NCBI GenBank assembly: GCA_910588615.1
Contig: CAJUOI010000024.1
Coordinates: 1 to 30,682 of the forward strand
DNA: 30,682 nt
DNA from: an uncultured Christensenellaceae bacterium
GTDB lineage: Bacteria > Bacillota > Clostridia > Christensenellales > Borkfalkiaceae
Direction of reading: 5' to 3'
Positions 1 to 8,210 of the stretch are shown here, piece by piece; position 1 is the first letter of the stretch, and each line of letters begins with the position of its first letter. The notes below the pieces were generated by a model, which saw only the letters and a program-made list of their open reading frames with translations, had not been told where the DNA came from and ran no database searches. Position numbers and translations under genes: made by a program.

Positions 1-2656
1 ACAGCATTTCCGGAGAATAATTCTGTTTGTAGTTCAGGGTCGCCTCGATCGTAGAGGATACCTGACTCATCGTAAAGGTAAGCTTGATTGCCTTCGCCGT
101 AAATTTTACGGGTACGGTAACCGCGGTATAGTTGCTGGTGTCGTCGGGGGTAAACACGATGTTCGCCGTATTCTCCCCTTCGACGACCTTGTCGATTTCG
201 CGTTCCCACTTCGCCGTGCCCGAAACGGGGCGGTTATCGCCGTCCACCATAGAAACGGTAAATTCGACGTCCTTTAATTCCATGCCCGCAAACACGTCCT
301 GCGTGGTTACGGTAAAGGTCTGCACTTTTACCGATTTCGCGGTGATCGTTAAATCCACCGAGTTGGTCGAAGTTCCCGAAGCGTAAACAAGCGGCATCGA
401 GGCGTCGGTCAGGGTGTAGCCGAACGAATACGTTCCGCTCTGATCGAATTGGTTAATAAGGTACGTGCTTCGCGTGCCCGTGCTCGCATCCTGCCCATCC
501 TTCTTCCACGTGTAAGTTACGGAAGTGCCCGAAATCGAGGGACATACGATATTCGCGATCATGGTGATCGAACCGCCGTATTCCGCCTCCGTCTTGTCTC
601 CCTGCGTCGAAATGGTAGCGGTTGCGTCCGTCGCCTCCATAATACGGTAATACTTGATATTGCCGTGCATCCCGTCGGGCGGCGTAAAAGAGGTGTCGTA
701 GGTTGTTCCGTGCGTCCAGTTTCTGTTCTGCGTCCAACCGACGAAACGGCGCGTGCCGTCAAGCGGTTTTACAAAGTTATAGCTTTCCGCAAGAGCAACG
801 GGCGATTTTTCCCCGAACTTGTAATGATAACCGGTAACGGACGAAACGTCTATTTTCTCTTCCGAGAAGGTCGAACCCGTCTTTTTCAGGTCGTAGAAGT
901 CTACGTCGAAAATCGGACGGACGACGTTCCCCTTCACGGGCGAACAGTAATCGTTGTAATCGTTTACCATGGTGGTATTGTCGTAATAGTCGGGGTATTC
1001 GATGAGGAACGTGCCCGTGTTGCGGAACGTACCCGTATCGCCGCACGTAGTGCGAAGCGCGCCCGAATAGATATGGTCTTTATGCTCCCAAACTTTCGAC
1101 TTTAAAACAGACGCCGTGGCGGTCTTAAGCGTATTCCAAAAATTCGTAGTGTCGGAAATCTCGGTCGTATTATTCGTACCCGTACCGTAATTGAACGGAT
1201 AATCCGTAGTGCTTACAACGCCCGTTTTTTCCGAAGCGAAATAATTCCCCGAAGAATTCATTACTCCGTATCCGTGTTGCAAAGACGTATTCGTACTTCC
1301 CGTTTGATAATACCACTGCGGCAGAGGGCAACGCGTACGCACGTTCGTCTGTTGGTTGATCCAATCTACGCCGCCGTACGAATAGCAATCCTGAATCCGT
1401 ATCGTACTGTTAGCCGTCCTCCATTTGCTTGCGTTTGCTGACGAACGAACAATGTGATAGTAGCTCATCAACGAACCGAGACTCCAATTCACGACATGCG
1501 GATCCGCCGTAAAATCAGCATATGTACGCGCTACGCAACGGAGCAAGGTATGATTTCCGCCCGTCATGGCAGTTTTCAATCCTCCGATCATTCCGCTGCT
1601 CGTCGTTCCCAAAATGCCGCCGAGATAATTACAGGAGCCCGTTCTACCTGTACTCGTAGGATTTACGGATTTTACAAACACCTCCGCATAGCAATCCGCA
1701 AAATAGGTATTCGTATGCCAATATGATTCGCCCATAATGCCGCCGACCGTAATGCTTGACGGCGCCCACGTTGCATGCATCTCCACCTCCAATTTGGCGG
1801 AACACTGATAAAAACATGCCCAATAGGTGCGCGTAGAAGTAGCATTCTCCTCATAAGCGCCGCCGACCAAACCGCCGACGGATAAATAATTATTTTTTGC
1901 CGTCATGCGCTTCACAACGCCCTTTACGTGGCAATTGATCATCTCCAAATCGTCTGCTTGTGAAAATCCGAAAAAACCGCCGACACCATTATTTACATTC
2001 TCATAAACGTATTCCAAATTCAAATCGGCAACGATAACCGTTGAGCCCGCGCGCCAATACGTCCAACGCCATAATCCCAACTTTTGATAGTCGCTTGTCG
2101 AAGTGTTGCTAAAATTATACGTTTCGGCGTAATTGAAATTCTTTATCGTGTGTCCCTGACCGTAAAAAGTACCGCCGAAGGCAAACATCGGTACAACCGT
2201 TCGATTTTGATAGTCGATATCCGTTGCGAGCACGTAAAAATAACCCTGACCGTACGTATAACTTGCATCGGTTGCATGACTGTCCCCCATTTCCGATTCG
2301 AACGCCGCCCAATTGTTTAAGTCGGCAATCACGTAAGGATTCAATTGCGAACCGTGAGGTTGCGAACGGTCAACCGTTATCGTAGTTACACAGGTCTGCG
2401 CAGAATCATCCGCGACAAAGCTTTCATATTTCACATTATCCGAAAATTGATAAGTCGCACCGTCCGCAAACGCCGAATAGTTGGTATTTACGGGGGCGTA
2501 AGGTTCCGCCGCGTCTACGCTGATATTGTCCGACTTGTCGCCGACGGACTTTACGATCGGCTCGATCGCGCCCGCAAACAGCGAGCCGAGCAATATCGCC
2601 GACAACAGCGATACGCTTACTCCCAACCCTGCTTTTTTAAATTTTTTCGAAGGCAT
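1..2656 (-). CDS. Large exported surface protein with GLUG-like and Ig-like repeats (3' end outside window)
   Basis: One open frame runs from the ATG at 2656 to the left edge without a stop, giving about 885 residues of a longer protein. The start follows AGAGGAGG about 10 nt upstream. The N-terminus is basic (MPSKKFKK) followed by a hydrophobic stretch at about 10-31, a signal peptide or signal anchor. Around residues 225, 258, 302 and 343 there are GLUG-like motifs (VGGFFGFS, VGGLVGGAYEE, VGGIMGES, LGGILGTT), known from cell-surface and adhesin-type proteins. An InlB-B-repeat-like stretch (RRFVGWTQNRNW) lies near 634-660. Two Ig/MBG-like beta domains follow: ~677-760 and ~770-860, the latter with the common FTPDDTSNYTAVTV pattern. 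Codon use is more AT-rich (AAT, TAT, TTG, ACG) than in the genes to the right. The role is probably adhesion or glycan contact outside the cell. Any cell-wall anchor would lie beyond the window. Confidence 0.85.
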   Translation of the reverse strand, partial: MPSKKFKKAGLGVSVSLLSAILLGSLFAGAIEPIVKSVGDKSDNISVDAAEPYAPVNTNYSAFADGATYQFSDNVKYESFVADDSAQTCVTTITVDRSQPHGSQLNPYVIADLNNWAAFESEMGDSHATDASYTYGQGYFYVLATDIDYQNRTVVPMFAFGGTFYGQGHTIKNFNYAETYNFSNTSTSDYQKLGLWRWTYWRAGSTVIVADLNLEYVYENVNNGVGGFFGFSQADDLEMINCHVKGVVKRMTAKNNYLSVGGLVGGAYEENATSTRTYWACFYQCSAKLEVEMHATWAPSSITVGGIMGESYWHTNTYFADCYAEVFVKSVNPTSTGRTGSCNYLGGILGTTSSGMIGGLKTAMTGGNHTLLRCVARTYADFTADPHVVNWSLGSLMSYYHIVRSSANASKWRTANSTIRIQDCYSYGGVDWINQQTNVRTRCPLPQWYYQTGSTNTSLQHGYGVMNSSGNYFASEKTGVVSTTDYPFNYGTGTNNTTEISDTTNFWNTLKTATASVLKSKVWEHKDHIYSGALRTTCGDTGTFRNTGTFLIEYPDYYDNTTMVNDYNDYCSPVKGNVVRPIFDVDFYDLKKTGSTFSEEKIDVSSVTGYHYKFGEKSPVALAESYNFVKPLDGTRRFVGWTQNRNWTHGTTYDTSFTPPDGMHGNIKYYRIMEATDATATISTQGDKTEAEYGGSITMIANIVCPSISGTSVTYTWKKDGQDASTGTRSTYLINQFDQSGTYSFGYTLTDASMPLVYASGTSTNSVDLTITAKSVKVQTFTVTTQDVFAGMELKDVEFTVSMVDGDNRPVSGTAKWEREIDKVVEGENTANIVFTPDDTSNYTAVTVPVKFTAKAIKLTFTMSQVSSTIEATLNYKQNYSPEML

Positions 2657-2873
2657 AATTTTTACTTCCTCCTCTTTTGAATCTTTTTTATACATTTACC
2701 GCCGCCATACTCCGAACGACAGAGTACGGCAAGGGCAGAACGACAGGAACAGCAAGGACTTTTAACCTCGAAAATCGCAAAAAATTCATACCGTTATGCA
2801 TTTTTTGAACATCGTCAAAAAAGGTATACTTTTTTTGACAGTGGATTATTTGTAAAAAACTTGTCGTTTATAC
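2657..2873 (-). promoter_or_regulatory. Long AT-rich 5' leader of the surface-protein gene
   Basis: If transcription starts 7-8 nt after the -10 box at 2881-2886, about 215 nt are transcribed before the ATG at 2656. The stretch has no convincing gene on either strand. It contains one of the two AAAAAA/TTTTTT palindromes (2815-2838), and a short inverted repeat CTTGT...ACAAG at about 2860-2876 overlaps its start. I recognise no riboswitch class in it. Confidence 0.5.
2815..2838. repeat. Near-palindrome, downstream copy (candidate operator)
   Basis: Arms TCAAAAAA and TTTTTTTGA around a GGTATAC centre. Eleven of twelve base pairs are symmetric, and one further G-C pair extends it on each side. 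It shares TCAAAAAA and GTATA with the copy at 2918-2945. It lies within the transcribed leader, about 45 nt after the predicted start of transcription. Confidence 0.6.
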
Positions 2874-2880
2874 AAGAAAA

Positions 2881-2909
2881 ATTATACTTTAACCAACAAA
2901 GAATGTCAA
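2881..2909 (-). promoter_or_regulatory. Consensus sigma-A promoter of the surface-protein gene
   Basis: Minus-strand TTGACA (2904-2909), 17-nt spacer, TATAAT (2881-2886): a perfect match to the housekeeping consensus. It faces the surface-protein gene. The two near-palindromes at 2815-2838 and 2918-2945 lie one on each side. Confidence 0.85.
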
Positions 2910-2917
2910 CAATCTTG

Positions 2918-2945
2918 TTTCAAAAAAAGTATAATTTTTTTGAAA
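2918..2945. repeat. Near-palindrome, upstream copy (candidate operator)
   Basis: Arms TTTCAAAAAAA and TTTTTTTGAAA around a GTATAA centre, 13 of 14 pairs symmetric. It lies 9 bp upstream of the -35 box. Its centre is 105 bp from the centre of the other copy, about ten helical turns, so both sites would present the same DNA face. Confidence 0.6.
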
Positions 2946-3012
2946 AATTTTAACTTTGTAAGAAATTTTATTTTTTTTACCCCAAAAATTACCAATTTAT
3001 TGAAAAAAACGA

Positions 3013-3036
3013 AAAAATCCGCCCCCGCGGATTTTT
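3013..3036 (-). terminator. Intrinsic terminator of the activase operon
   Basis: Ten-base arms (3013-3022 and 3027-3036, core ATCCGC/GCGGAT) around a four-base loop, followed on the minus strand by a T-rich tract. It lies about 130 nt past the stop of the HgdB-like gene. The arms are A/T-flanked, so it could also work weakly on the plus strand. Confidence 0.7.
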
Positions 3037-3047
3037 CCGTTTTATCT

Positions 3048-3125
3048 ATTAAGATTCTTCGTCGCGCTGCCGCGTTCCTCAAAATTACGATCGGGCAGTC
3101 CGTTATGCTTCGCCTCGGAGGAGTT
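3048..3125. repeat. Dispersed repeat copy (GAAGAATC type) between operon end and terminator
   Basis: The minus strand reads GAGGAACGCGGCAGCGCGAC followed by GAAGAATCTT, the same type of sequence as at 3748-3837 and 15525-15640 (CGAAGAATCC). These belong to the common clostridial intergenic repeat family whose ends read roughly CATTCCGAGC...GCGAAGAATCC. The copy is partial and no gene lies in it. Confidence 0.45.
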
Positions 3126-3162
3126 TCGCTTCGACGGGAAAAGCCGTTCTCGCCCCTCTTTT

Positions 3163-4491
3163 CTACCGCCGCGCGGTGGCAAGCATCAATTTGATTCTGT
3201 TCTCCTGATTCACCCGCGTGGCGGACGGGTCGTAATCGACAGCCACTACGTTGATACCGTTATACTTCTCCTTTAACGTGCGCACCGCACCCTTCCCTAC
3301 GATATGGTTCGGCAAGCACCCGAACGGTTGCGCGCAAACGATATTCTTCGTACCCGTTTCGTACAACGCCGCCATTTCCGCGGGGATCAACCACCCCTCG
3401 CCCATTTTCACGCCTTGGTTTATCACTTCGTCCGCAAGCGCGCGCAGGCGTTCGAAATCGTGCAGCGGTTCGAAAACGCCCTGTTTTTTCATGATCGAAA
3501 TCATCTTTTTCTGCTTGCCGTACAGCCAACGGTAAACGATTTTAAACAGCCTTGCCGTGCCCTTGTTTATGCCGTACATCTTTGCATCGTTAATATTGTT
3601 AATTATGCAATACATTACAAAGTCCATGAGCGCGGGCAACACGGGCTCGCAATTTTCGGAGAGCAGAAAGTCCTCCAAATGCGAATTGCCTATCGGCGAA
3701 TACTTTACGTAAATTTCACCCACGATGCCGACTTTGAGTTTTTCTTTGCCGAGACAGGATTCTTCGCCGCGCTCGGAATGCCCCCCCGCGCGGGCGTCAT
3801 CCCCTGTCGGGGGGGAACGCAGGGGGCGGCGTTCCACCGAAGCAAAGGCGCTTAAAATCGACTTCGTAATCTTCGCAAACCGTTTATATCCGCCGCCGTC
3901 GAAGGCGCGCTTCAACCGCTCGGTGCAATCCTTGCGCACTTTGTCGCTTGCGCCCTGTTCCGCCTCGTACGGACGGGTCTGGTTATAACAGGTCATCACC
4001 AGATCGCTGTAAAAAATCGAATATCCCAGCCGCACGATCACGCCGAGGTTCATTTTCAGCCCGCTGTCCTTTTCCAGCCCCGAAAAGTTTACCGACAGCA
4101 CAGGCACGTGCGGAAATTCCGCTTTCAACGCCTTGCGTATCAGAGCGATATAATTGCTCGCTCTGCATCCGCCGCCCGTCTGCGTTATCAGCACCGCCGT
4201 TTTGTCCGTATCGTATTTGCCGCTTTTCAGCGCGTCGAGAAACTGCCCGATCACGCACAGCGCGGGATAACACGCGTCGTTATGCACGTGCTTCAATCCT
4301 TCGTCGACGACCCTGCGCCCCTCGTTGTGCAATACTTCCAGCTTGTACCCCTGCTTTTCTATGATATAAGTAAGCAAATCGAAGTGCCACGGAAGCATAT
4401 CGGGTACGAGAATGGTATAGTCCCTTTTCATTTCCTGCGTGAATTTCGGGAAACCGTCCCTGAAATCCGCTATCTTTTCCTGCGTTTTCAC
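3163..4491 (-). CDS. 2-hydroxyacyl-CoA dehydratase (HgdB/double-cubane-like) subunit with in-frame repeat insertion
   Basis: The GTG start at 4491 overlaps the TGA of the activase gene (GTGA), so translation is probably coupled. An open frame continues upstream but only as a shadow of the activase. The 442-residue protein matches the C-terminal half of one-piece clostridial activase/dehydratase proteins: VLITQTGGGCRASNY (~100-114), NDACYPALC (~71-79) and a C-terminal half resuming at KVGIVGEIYVKYSP (~253). The conserved cysteines (74, 79, 109) suggest Fe-S cluster binding as in HgdB/BcrC and double-cubane proteins, which perform ATP-driven low-potential reductions; the substrate here is unknown. 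Residues ~219-248 (ERRPLRSPP..., GGHSERGEESCLG) are the translation of a dispersed repeat lodged in the gene. The frame stays open, so the protein may still be functional. Confidence 0.8.
   Translation of the reverse strand: MKTQEKIADFRDGFPKFTQEMKRDYTILVPDMLPWHFDLLTYIIEKQGYKLEVLHNEGRRVVDEGLKHVHNDACYPALCVIGQFLDALKSGKYDTDKTAVLITQTGGGCRASNYIALIRKALKAEFPHVPVLSVNFSGLEKDSGLKMNLGVIVRLGYSIFYSDLVMTCYNQTRPYEAEQGASDKVRKDCTERLKRAFDGGGYKRFAKITKSILSAFASVERRPLRSPPTGDDARAGGHSERGEESCLGKEKLKVGIVGEIYVKYSPIGNSHLEDFLLSENCEPVLPALMDFVMYCIINNINDAKMYGINKGTARLFKIVYRWLYGKQKKMISIMKKQGVFEPLHDFERLRALADEVINQGVKMGEGWLIPAEMAALYETGTKNIVCAQPFGCLPNHIVGKGAVRTLKEKYNGINVVAVDYDPSATRVNQENRIKLMLATARR
3748..3837. repeat. Dispersed repeat inserted inside the HgdB-like coding sequence
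   Basis: The minus strand contains CATTCCGAGCGCGGCGAAGA followed by ATCC, preceded by a GGGATGACG-type segment and C/G-rich runs. Translated, it gives HSERGEES, the typical signature of this clostridial repeat family when it falls in coding DNA. It adds about 30 residues in frame between two segments that read as normal family sequence. Confidence 0.6.
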
Positions 4492-7427
4492 TGCGCGCCC
4501 TCCGTGCGTTCCTGTTCTTCGATTGCCGCCACCAGCGAACGCAGCCTTATCTTTACCACGCCGAGATTGTTGATTTCGTCGATCTTGATCTGCGTGTACA
4601 ACCTGCCCCTGCTTTCGAGGATATGCCGCACCTCGTCGGCGGTGATCGCGTCGATCCCGCACCCAAAGGACACAAGCTGCACGAGATTGAGGTTTTTGCG
4701 CCTGCCGACGAACTCCGCCGCCCGATACATACGCGCGTGATACGTCCACTGGTTCAAAACGTTCACCTTAACCGTGTCGCCCTCGCACTCCACCGCATCC
4801 TCGCTCAACACCGCAAACCCGAGCGAGGTCAAAAGCTTGCCGATCCCGTGGTTGATTTCCGGATCGGCATGGTAGGGACGACCCGCGATGACAACGACGC
4901 GCTGATCTTCGCGCTCCGCCTGTGCCAGAATACGCCTGCCCTCCTCGCGCACCTCCTCGCGGTACTCCCGCAGTCTTTCCATGCCCGCGCGCAACGCCTT
5001 TTTTACACTTCCTGCGGAAAATCCGTACCGTTTCAGCGCGCGGCAAAGCGATTTTACCGCCGTCGCCTCGTTGCGCAAGTCAAGATAGGGCATTACGAAA
5101 TTTTCGTCCGTCAGCCGCTCGTTGTTCGCTTTCAACAGCTCGGGATAATACGCTACCACGGGACAATTATAACGGTTATCGCCGCCGCGGTTATCGAGAT
5201 TGTAGCTCTCGCAGGGATAGAAAATAAAATCGACGCCCGCGTTCAGCAGGCTTTCGATATGCCCGTGCATCAGCTTGGCGGGATAACACACGGTATCGCT
5301 CGCCACGGTGTGCTGCCCCGTCAAGTACAGTTCGCGCGAGCTCTTGTCCGAAAGCCGCACGCGGAAGCCGAGCGTTTCGAAAAACGCCGTCCACAGCGGA
5401 AGCTGTTCGTACATAACAAGCTGCAACGGCAGCCCTACCGTGCCGCGCTTTCCCGCCCCTTCCTTGGGCATGGAAAGCAGCTTTTCGTACTTGAATGCGT
5501 AAATATCGGGGCGGTTCCGCGGTGCGGGAAGCCCCGCACCGCGCTCGCACTTGTTGCCCGAAATAAACCGCCGCCCGTCGGCGAAGGTCAAAATATTCAC
5601 ACTGCACTTGCCCGTGCAACCGCGGCAGGTAACGGATTTGGAGGTATAGGCGAAATTTTTCAACTCCGCTTCGGTTACGAGCGTGGAGACGAGCGCCGTC
5701 TGCGGCGTGTTCTCCTTAGCATACAACGCCGCGCCGAACGCGCCCATTAACCCCGCGATTGCGGGGCGCACCACCTGCTTGCCCGTTTCTCGCTCGAACG
5801 AGCGCAGCACCGCGTCGTTTAAAAAGGTACCGCCCTGCACCACGATATGCTCGCCCAGCTCCTCGGGCGTGCGCGCGCGGATCACCTTATATATGGCGTT
5901 CTTCACGATGGACACGGAAAGCCCCGCCGAGATGTCCTCGACGCTCGCCCCCTCCTTCTGCGCCTGCTTCACCGAGCTGTTCATAAACACGGTGCAGCGC
6001 GAACCGAGCTCCACGGGCTTTTTGGCGAACAAGCCGAGGCGCGAAAACTCCTCGATGCCCATACCCATTGCCTGCGCAAAGGTCTGTATAAACGATCCGC
6101 ACCCCGAAGAACACGCTTCATTGAGCATGATCGAGTCGATCGAACGGTTTTTTACCTTAAAGCATTTGATGTCCTGCCCGCCGATGTCGATGATGAAGTC
6201 CACGCTCGGATTAAAGTGCAAAGCCGCCTTGAAATGCGCCATCGTTTCCACGACGCCGAAGTCGATTTTCAGCGCGGCGCGCATCATCTCCTCGCCGTAG
6301 CCCGTTACGCACGCTCCGCGGATAACGATCCGCTCGCCCGTCAGGGCGTAGATCTCCCTGATTTTTTGCGCAACGACGTCGAGCGGCTGCCCGTTGTTCG
6401 TTTGATAGTGCGAATATAAAATTTTACAGTCGGGCGTGATCAGCATCAGCTTGGTCGTCGTCGAGCCGCTGTCGATACCGAGATAGGCGTCGCCCTCATA
6501 GGAATAGATATTTTCAAAGGGCAAATCGCTCGCCTTGTGGCGGTCGATAAACTCGTCGTATTGCTCGCGGCTCTCGAACAGAGGCTGTCCGACCGCTACG
6601 TTGTCCGCGTGCGGCGCGGCGTCCAGACGGGCAAGAAGCGCGTCGAGCGTCTCCTCATCGGAAGCGTTTGCCGCAAGCGCCGCCCCGACCGCCATAAAAC
6701 AGGGCGCGTTTTCGGGGAACACCGCGTGCGTTTCGTCCAACTTCAACGTCTGCGTAAACGCCCTGCGCAAACCCTTTAAAAAGTACAGAGGCCCGCCGAG
6801 GAAGAGCACCTTCCCCTTGATCCTGCGCCCCTGCGCGAGCCCCGATACCGTCTGATCGACAACCGCCTGAAAAATGGACGCCGCAATATCCGCCTTGCTC
6901 GCCCCTTGGTTGAGAAGCGGCTGCACGTCGGACTTAGCGAACACGCCGCAGCGCGAAGCGATCGGATACACCCGCTCCGCTTGCAGCGAAAGAGCGTCCA
7001 TTTCGTCTGCCGAGAGGTTTAAAAGCGTTGCCATCTGGTCGATAAACGCGCCCGTGCCGCCTGCGCAGCTGCCGTTCATGCGCTGCTCCGCACCGCCCGT
7101 AACAAAGATGATTTTCGCATCCTCGCCGCCCAGCTCCACCGCCGCGTCCGCATCGGGATAATATTTCGTAATTGCGCCGTACGCCGCCTCCACCTCCTGC
7201 ACGAAGGAGATTTTGCCGCGTTCGGCAATGCCCAAGCCCGCCGAACCCGTGATACAGGCGCGGAACTTATCCGACAGCGTCCGCACCTTATTAAGCTCCG
7301 CGCGCACGCATTCCCCCACCCGCGAAAGGTGGCGGACGTACGAGGAGTATTCCGTTTTTCCGTCCTCGCCGAGCACGGCGACCTTTACCGTGGTCGAGCC
7401 GACGTCGATTCCAAGCAGTTTTGCCAT
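4488..7427 (-). CDS. Acyl-CoA dehydratase activase (two ASKHA/BadF domains plus DUF2229)
   Basis: This 979-residue cytoplasmic protein carries two tandem BcrAD_BadFG ATPase domains. The first begins LGIDVGSTTVKVAVLG (~5) and has GSCAGGTGAF with Cys121 plus Cys160. The second begins LGIDSGSTTTKL (~316) and has NEACSSGCGSF with Cys439 plus Cys478. In HgdC-type activators one such cysteine pair per monomer holds a [4Fe-4S] cluster between subunits, so a tandem form could hold it within one chain. A CRGCTGKC cluster (601-608) follows, then a DUF2229-type region from ~662. The family couples ATP hydrolysis to electron transfer into a dehydratase/reductase partner, here the overlapping downstream gene. 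The ribosome-binding site is weak (GGATAAAATT before ATG). A TTGTCA/TATAAT promoter lies at 7472-7500. Confidence 0.88.
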   Translation of the reverse strand: MAKLLGIDVGSTTVKVAVLGEDGKTEYSSYVRHLSRVGECVRAELNKVRTLSDKFRACITGSAGLGIAERGKISFVQEVEAAYGAITKYYPDADAAVELGGEDAKIIFVTGGAEQRMNGSCAGGTGAFIDQMATLLNLSADEMDALSLQAERVYPIASRCGVFAKSDVQPLLNQGASKADIAASIFQAVVDQTVSGLAQGRRIKGKVLFLGGPLYFLKGLRRAFTQTLKLDETHAVFPENAPCFMAVGAALAANASDEETLDALLARLDAAPHADNVAVGQPLFESREQYDEFIDRHKASDLPFENIYSYEGDAYLGIDSGSTTTKLMLITPDCKILYSHYQTNNGQPLDVVAQKIREIYALTGERIVIRGACVTGYGEEMMRAALKIDFGVVETMAHFKAALHFNPSVDFIIDIGGQDIKCFKVKNRSIDSIMLNEACSSGCGSFIQTFAQAMGMGIEEFSRLGLFAKKPVELGSRCTVFMNSSVKQAQKEGASVEDISAGLSVSIVKNAIYKVIRARTPEELGEHIVVQGGTFLNDAVLRSFERETGKQVVRPAIAGLMGAFGAALYAKENTPQTALVSTLVTEAELKNFAYTSKSVTCRGCTGKCSVNILTFADGRRFISGNKCERGAGLPAPRNRPDIYAFKYEKLLSMPKEGAGKRGTVGLPLQLVMYEQLPLWTAFFETLGFRVRLSDKSSRELYLTGQHTVASDTVCYPAKLMHGHIESLLNAGVDFIFYPCESYNLDNRGGDNRYNCPVVAYYPELLKANNERLTDENFVMPYLDLRNEATAVKSLCRALKRYGFSAGSVKKALRAGMERLREYREEVREEGRRILAQAEREDQRVVVIAGRPYHADPEINHGIGKLLTSLGFAVLSEDAVECEGDTVKVNVLNQWTYHARMYRAAEFVGRRKNLNLVQLVSFGCGIDAITADEVRHILESRGRLYTQIKIDEINNLGVVKIRLRSLVAAIEEQERTEGAQ

Positions 7428-7471
7428 AATTTTATCCGAACGATCAGAATTTCCATTGTGAGTTTTTGTTC

Positions 7472-7500
7472 ATTATAACACAAAAAACGCCGTTTGACAA
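7472..7500 (-). promoter_or_regulatory. Promoter of the activase operon
   Basis: Minus-strand TTGTCA (7495-7500), 17-nt spacer, TATAAT (7472-7477). The -35 box lies inside the terminator hairpin of the preceding transporter operon. The leader is about 37 nt. Confidence 0.75.
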
Positions 7501-7513
7501 CAATCAAACGGCG
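7488..7513 (-). terminator. Intrinsic terminator of the TM1266/ABC importer operon
   Basis: Nine-base arms CGCCGTTTG (7488-7496) and CAAACGGCG (7505-7513) with an 8-nt loop, followed on the minus strand by TTTTTTG. It sits 28 nt past the stop of the ATPase gene and overlaps the next promoter. Confidence 0.85.
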
Positions 7514-7541
7514 AAATCGGCATGAAAAGTTTTCCCTTTTT

Positions 7542-8210
7542 TTACTCCCCGAGCAGCGCCCGTACGAGCTCGTCCTCTTCGGGAACGCGCAAAAAGAAAT
7601 CTCGCGGATAGGCGTACCCGAGCGGAATATCCGCAGACAGGCATCCCCGCTGCAACACCACGGCGCGGCTTGCAAGCAACACCGCCTCGCGCACGTCGTG
7701 CGTTACGAACACCACCGTTTTACCGCTCTCCCGCCAGAGCGATTCCACGAGCGCGATCAGCGATTTTTTCAGCGACAGATCAAGCGAGGAAAACGGTTCG
7801 TCCATCAAGAGCGTATCGCAGGGATACAGAAACGCACGGGCAATCGCCACGCGTTGGCGTTCGCCCCCCGAAAGCTCGTGCGGATAACGTTTTTCCTTGC
7901 CCGCAAGCCCCACGCGGGCAAGCGCGTCCCCCGCTTTGCCGTAGTCTTCCTTTTTTAAAACGAATTTCAGGTTGCCCTCCGCCGTCAAATGCGGCAGCAG
8001 CTTAGCCGACTGGAAAAGGTAGGACACGCGCCCCGCCCCTTCGACCTTTCCCTCGTATTTATCCAGCCCTGCAATTGCGTTCAACAGTGTGGTTTTGCCC
8101 GCGCCGCTGCCGCCGAGCACGGCGCAGATCTTGCCCGTTTCGATTTCAAGCGACACGTTATCGAGCGCAACGGTTCCGCGGTAACGCTTCGTAAGCCCCT
8201 CTATCTTCAT
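7542..8210 (-). CDS. ABC importer ATP-binding subunit (SsuB/TauB/ThiZ-like)
   Basis: A 222-residue nucleotide-binding subunit of an importer for a small nitrogen- or sulfur-containing compound. It shows Walker A GGSGAGKTT (~31-39), the signature LSGGERQRVAIARA and Walker B with catalytic Glu in LLMDEPFSSLD, then the H-loop FVTHD. The start is the ATG at 8210, whose ATGA overlaps the permease stop, with GAGGTGG upstream; an open frame extends 13 codons further but inside the permease. It is the last gene of the operon and is followed by the terminator at 7488-7513. The family (nitrate/sulfonate/taurine/thiamine-precursor) is clear; the substrate is not. Confidence 0.9.
   Translation of the reverse strand: MKIEGLTKRYRGTVALDNVSLEIETGKICAVLGGSGAGKTTLLNAIAGLDKYEGKVEGAGRVSYLFQSAKLLPHLTAEGNLKFVLKKEDYGKAGDALARVGLAGKEKRYPHELSGGERQRVAIARAFLYPCDTLLMDEPFSSLDLSLKKSLIALVESLWRESGKTVVFVTHDVREAVLLASRAVVLQRGCLSADIPLGYAYPRDFFLRVPEEDELVRALLGE

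Noticed and set aside
4623..5750. A 375-codon plus-strand open frame opposite the activase
   Set aside because: Shadow of a GC-rich gene; the activase is clear on the minus strand.
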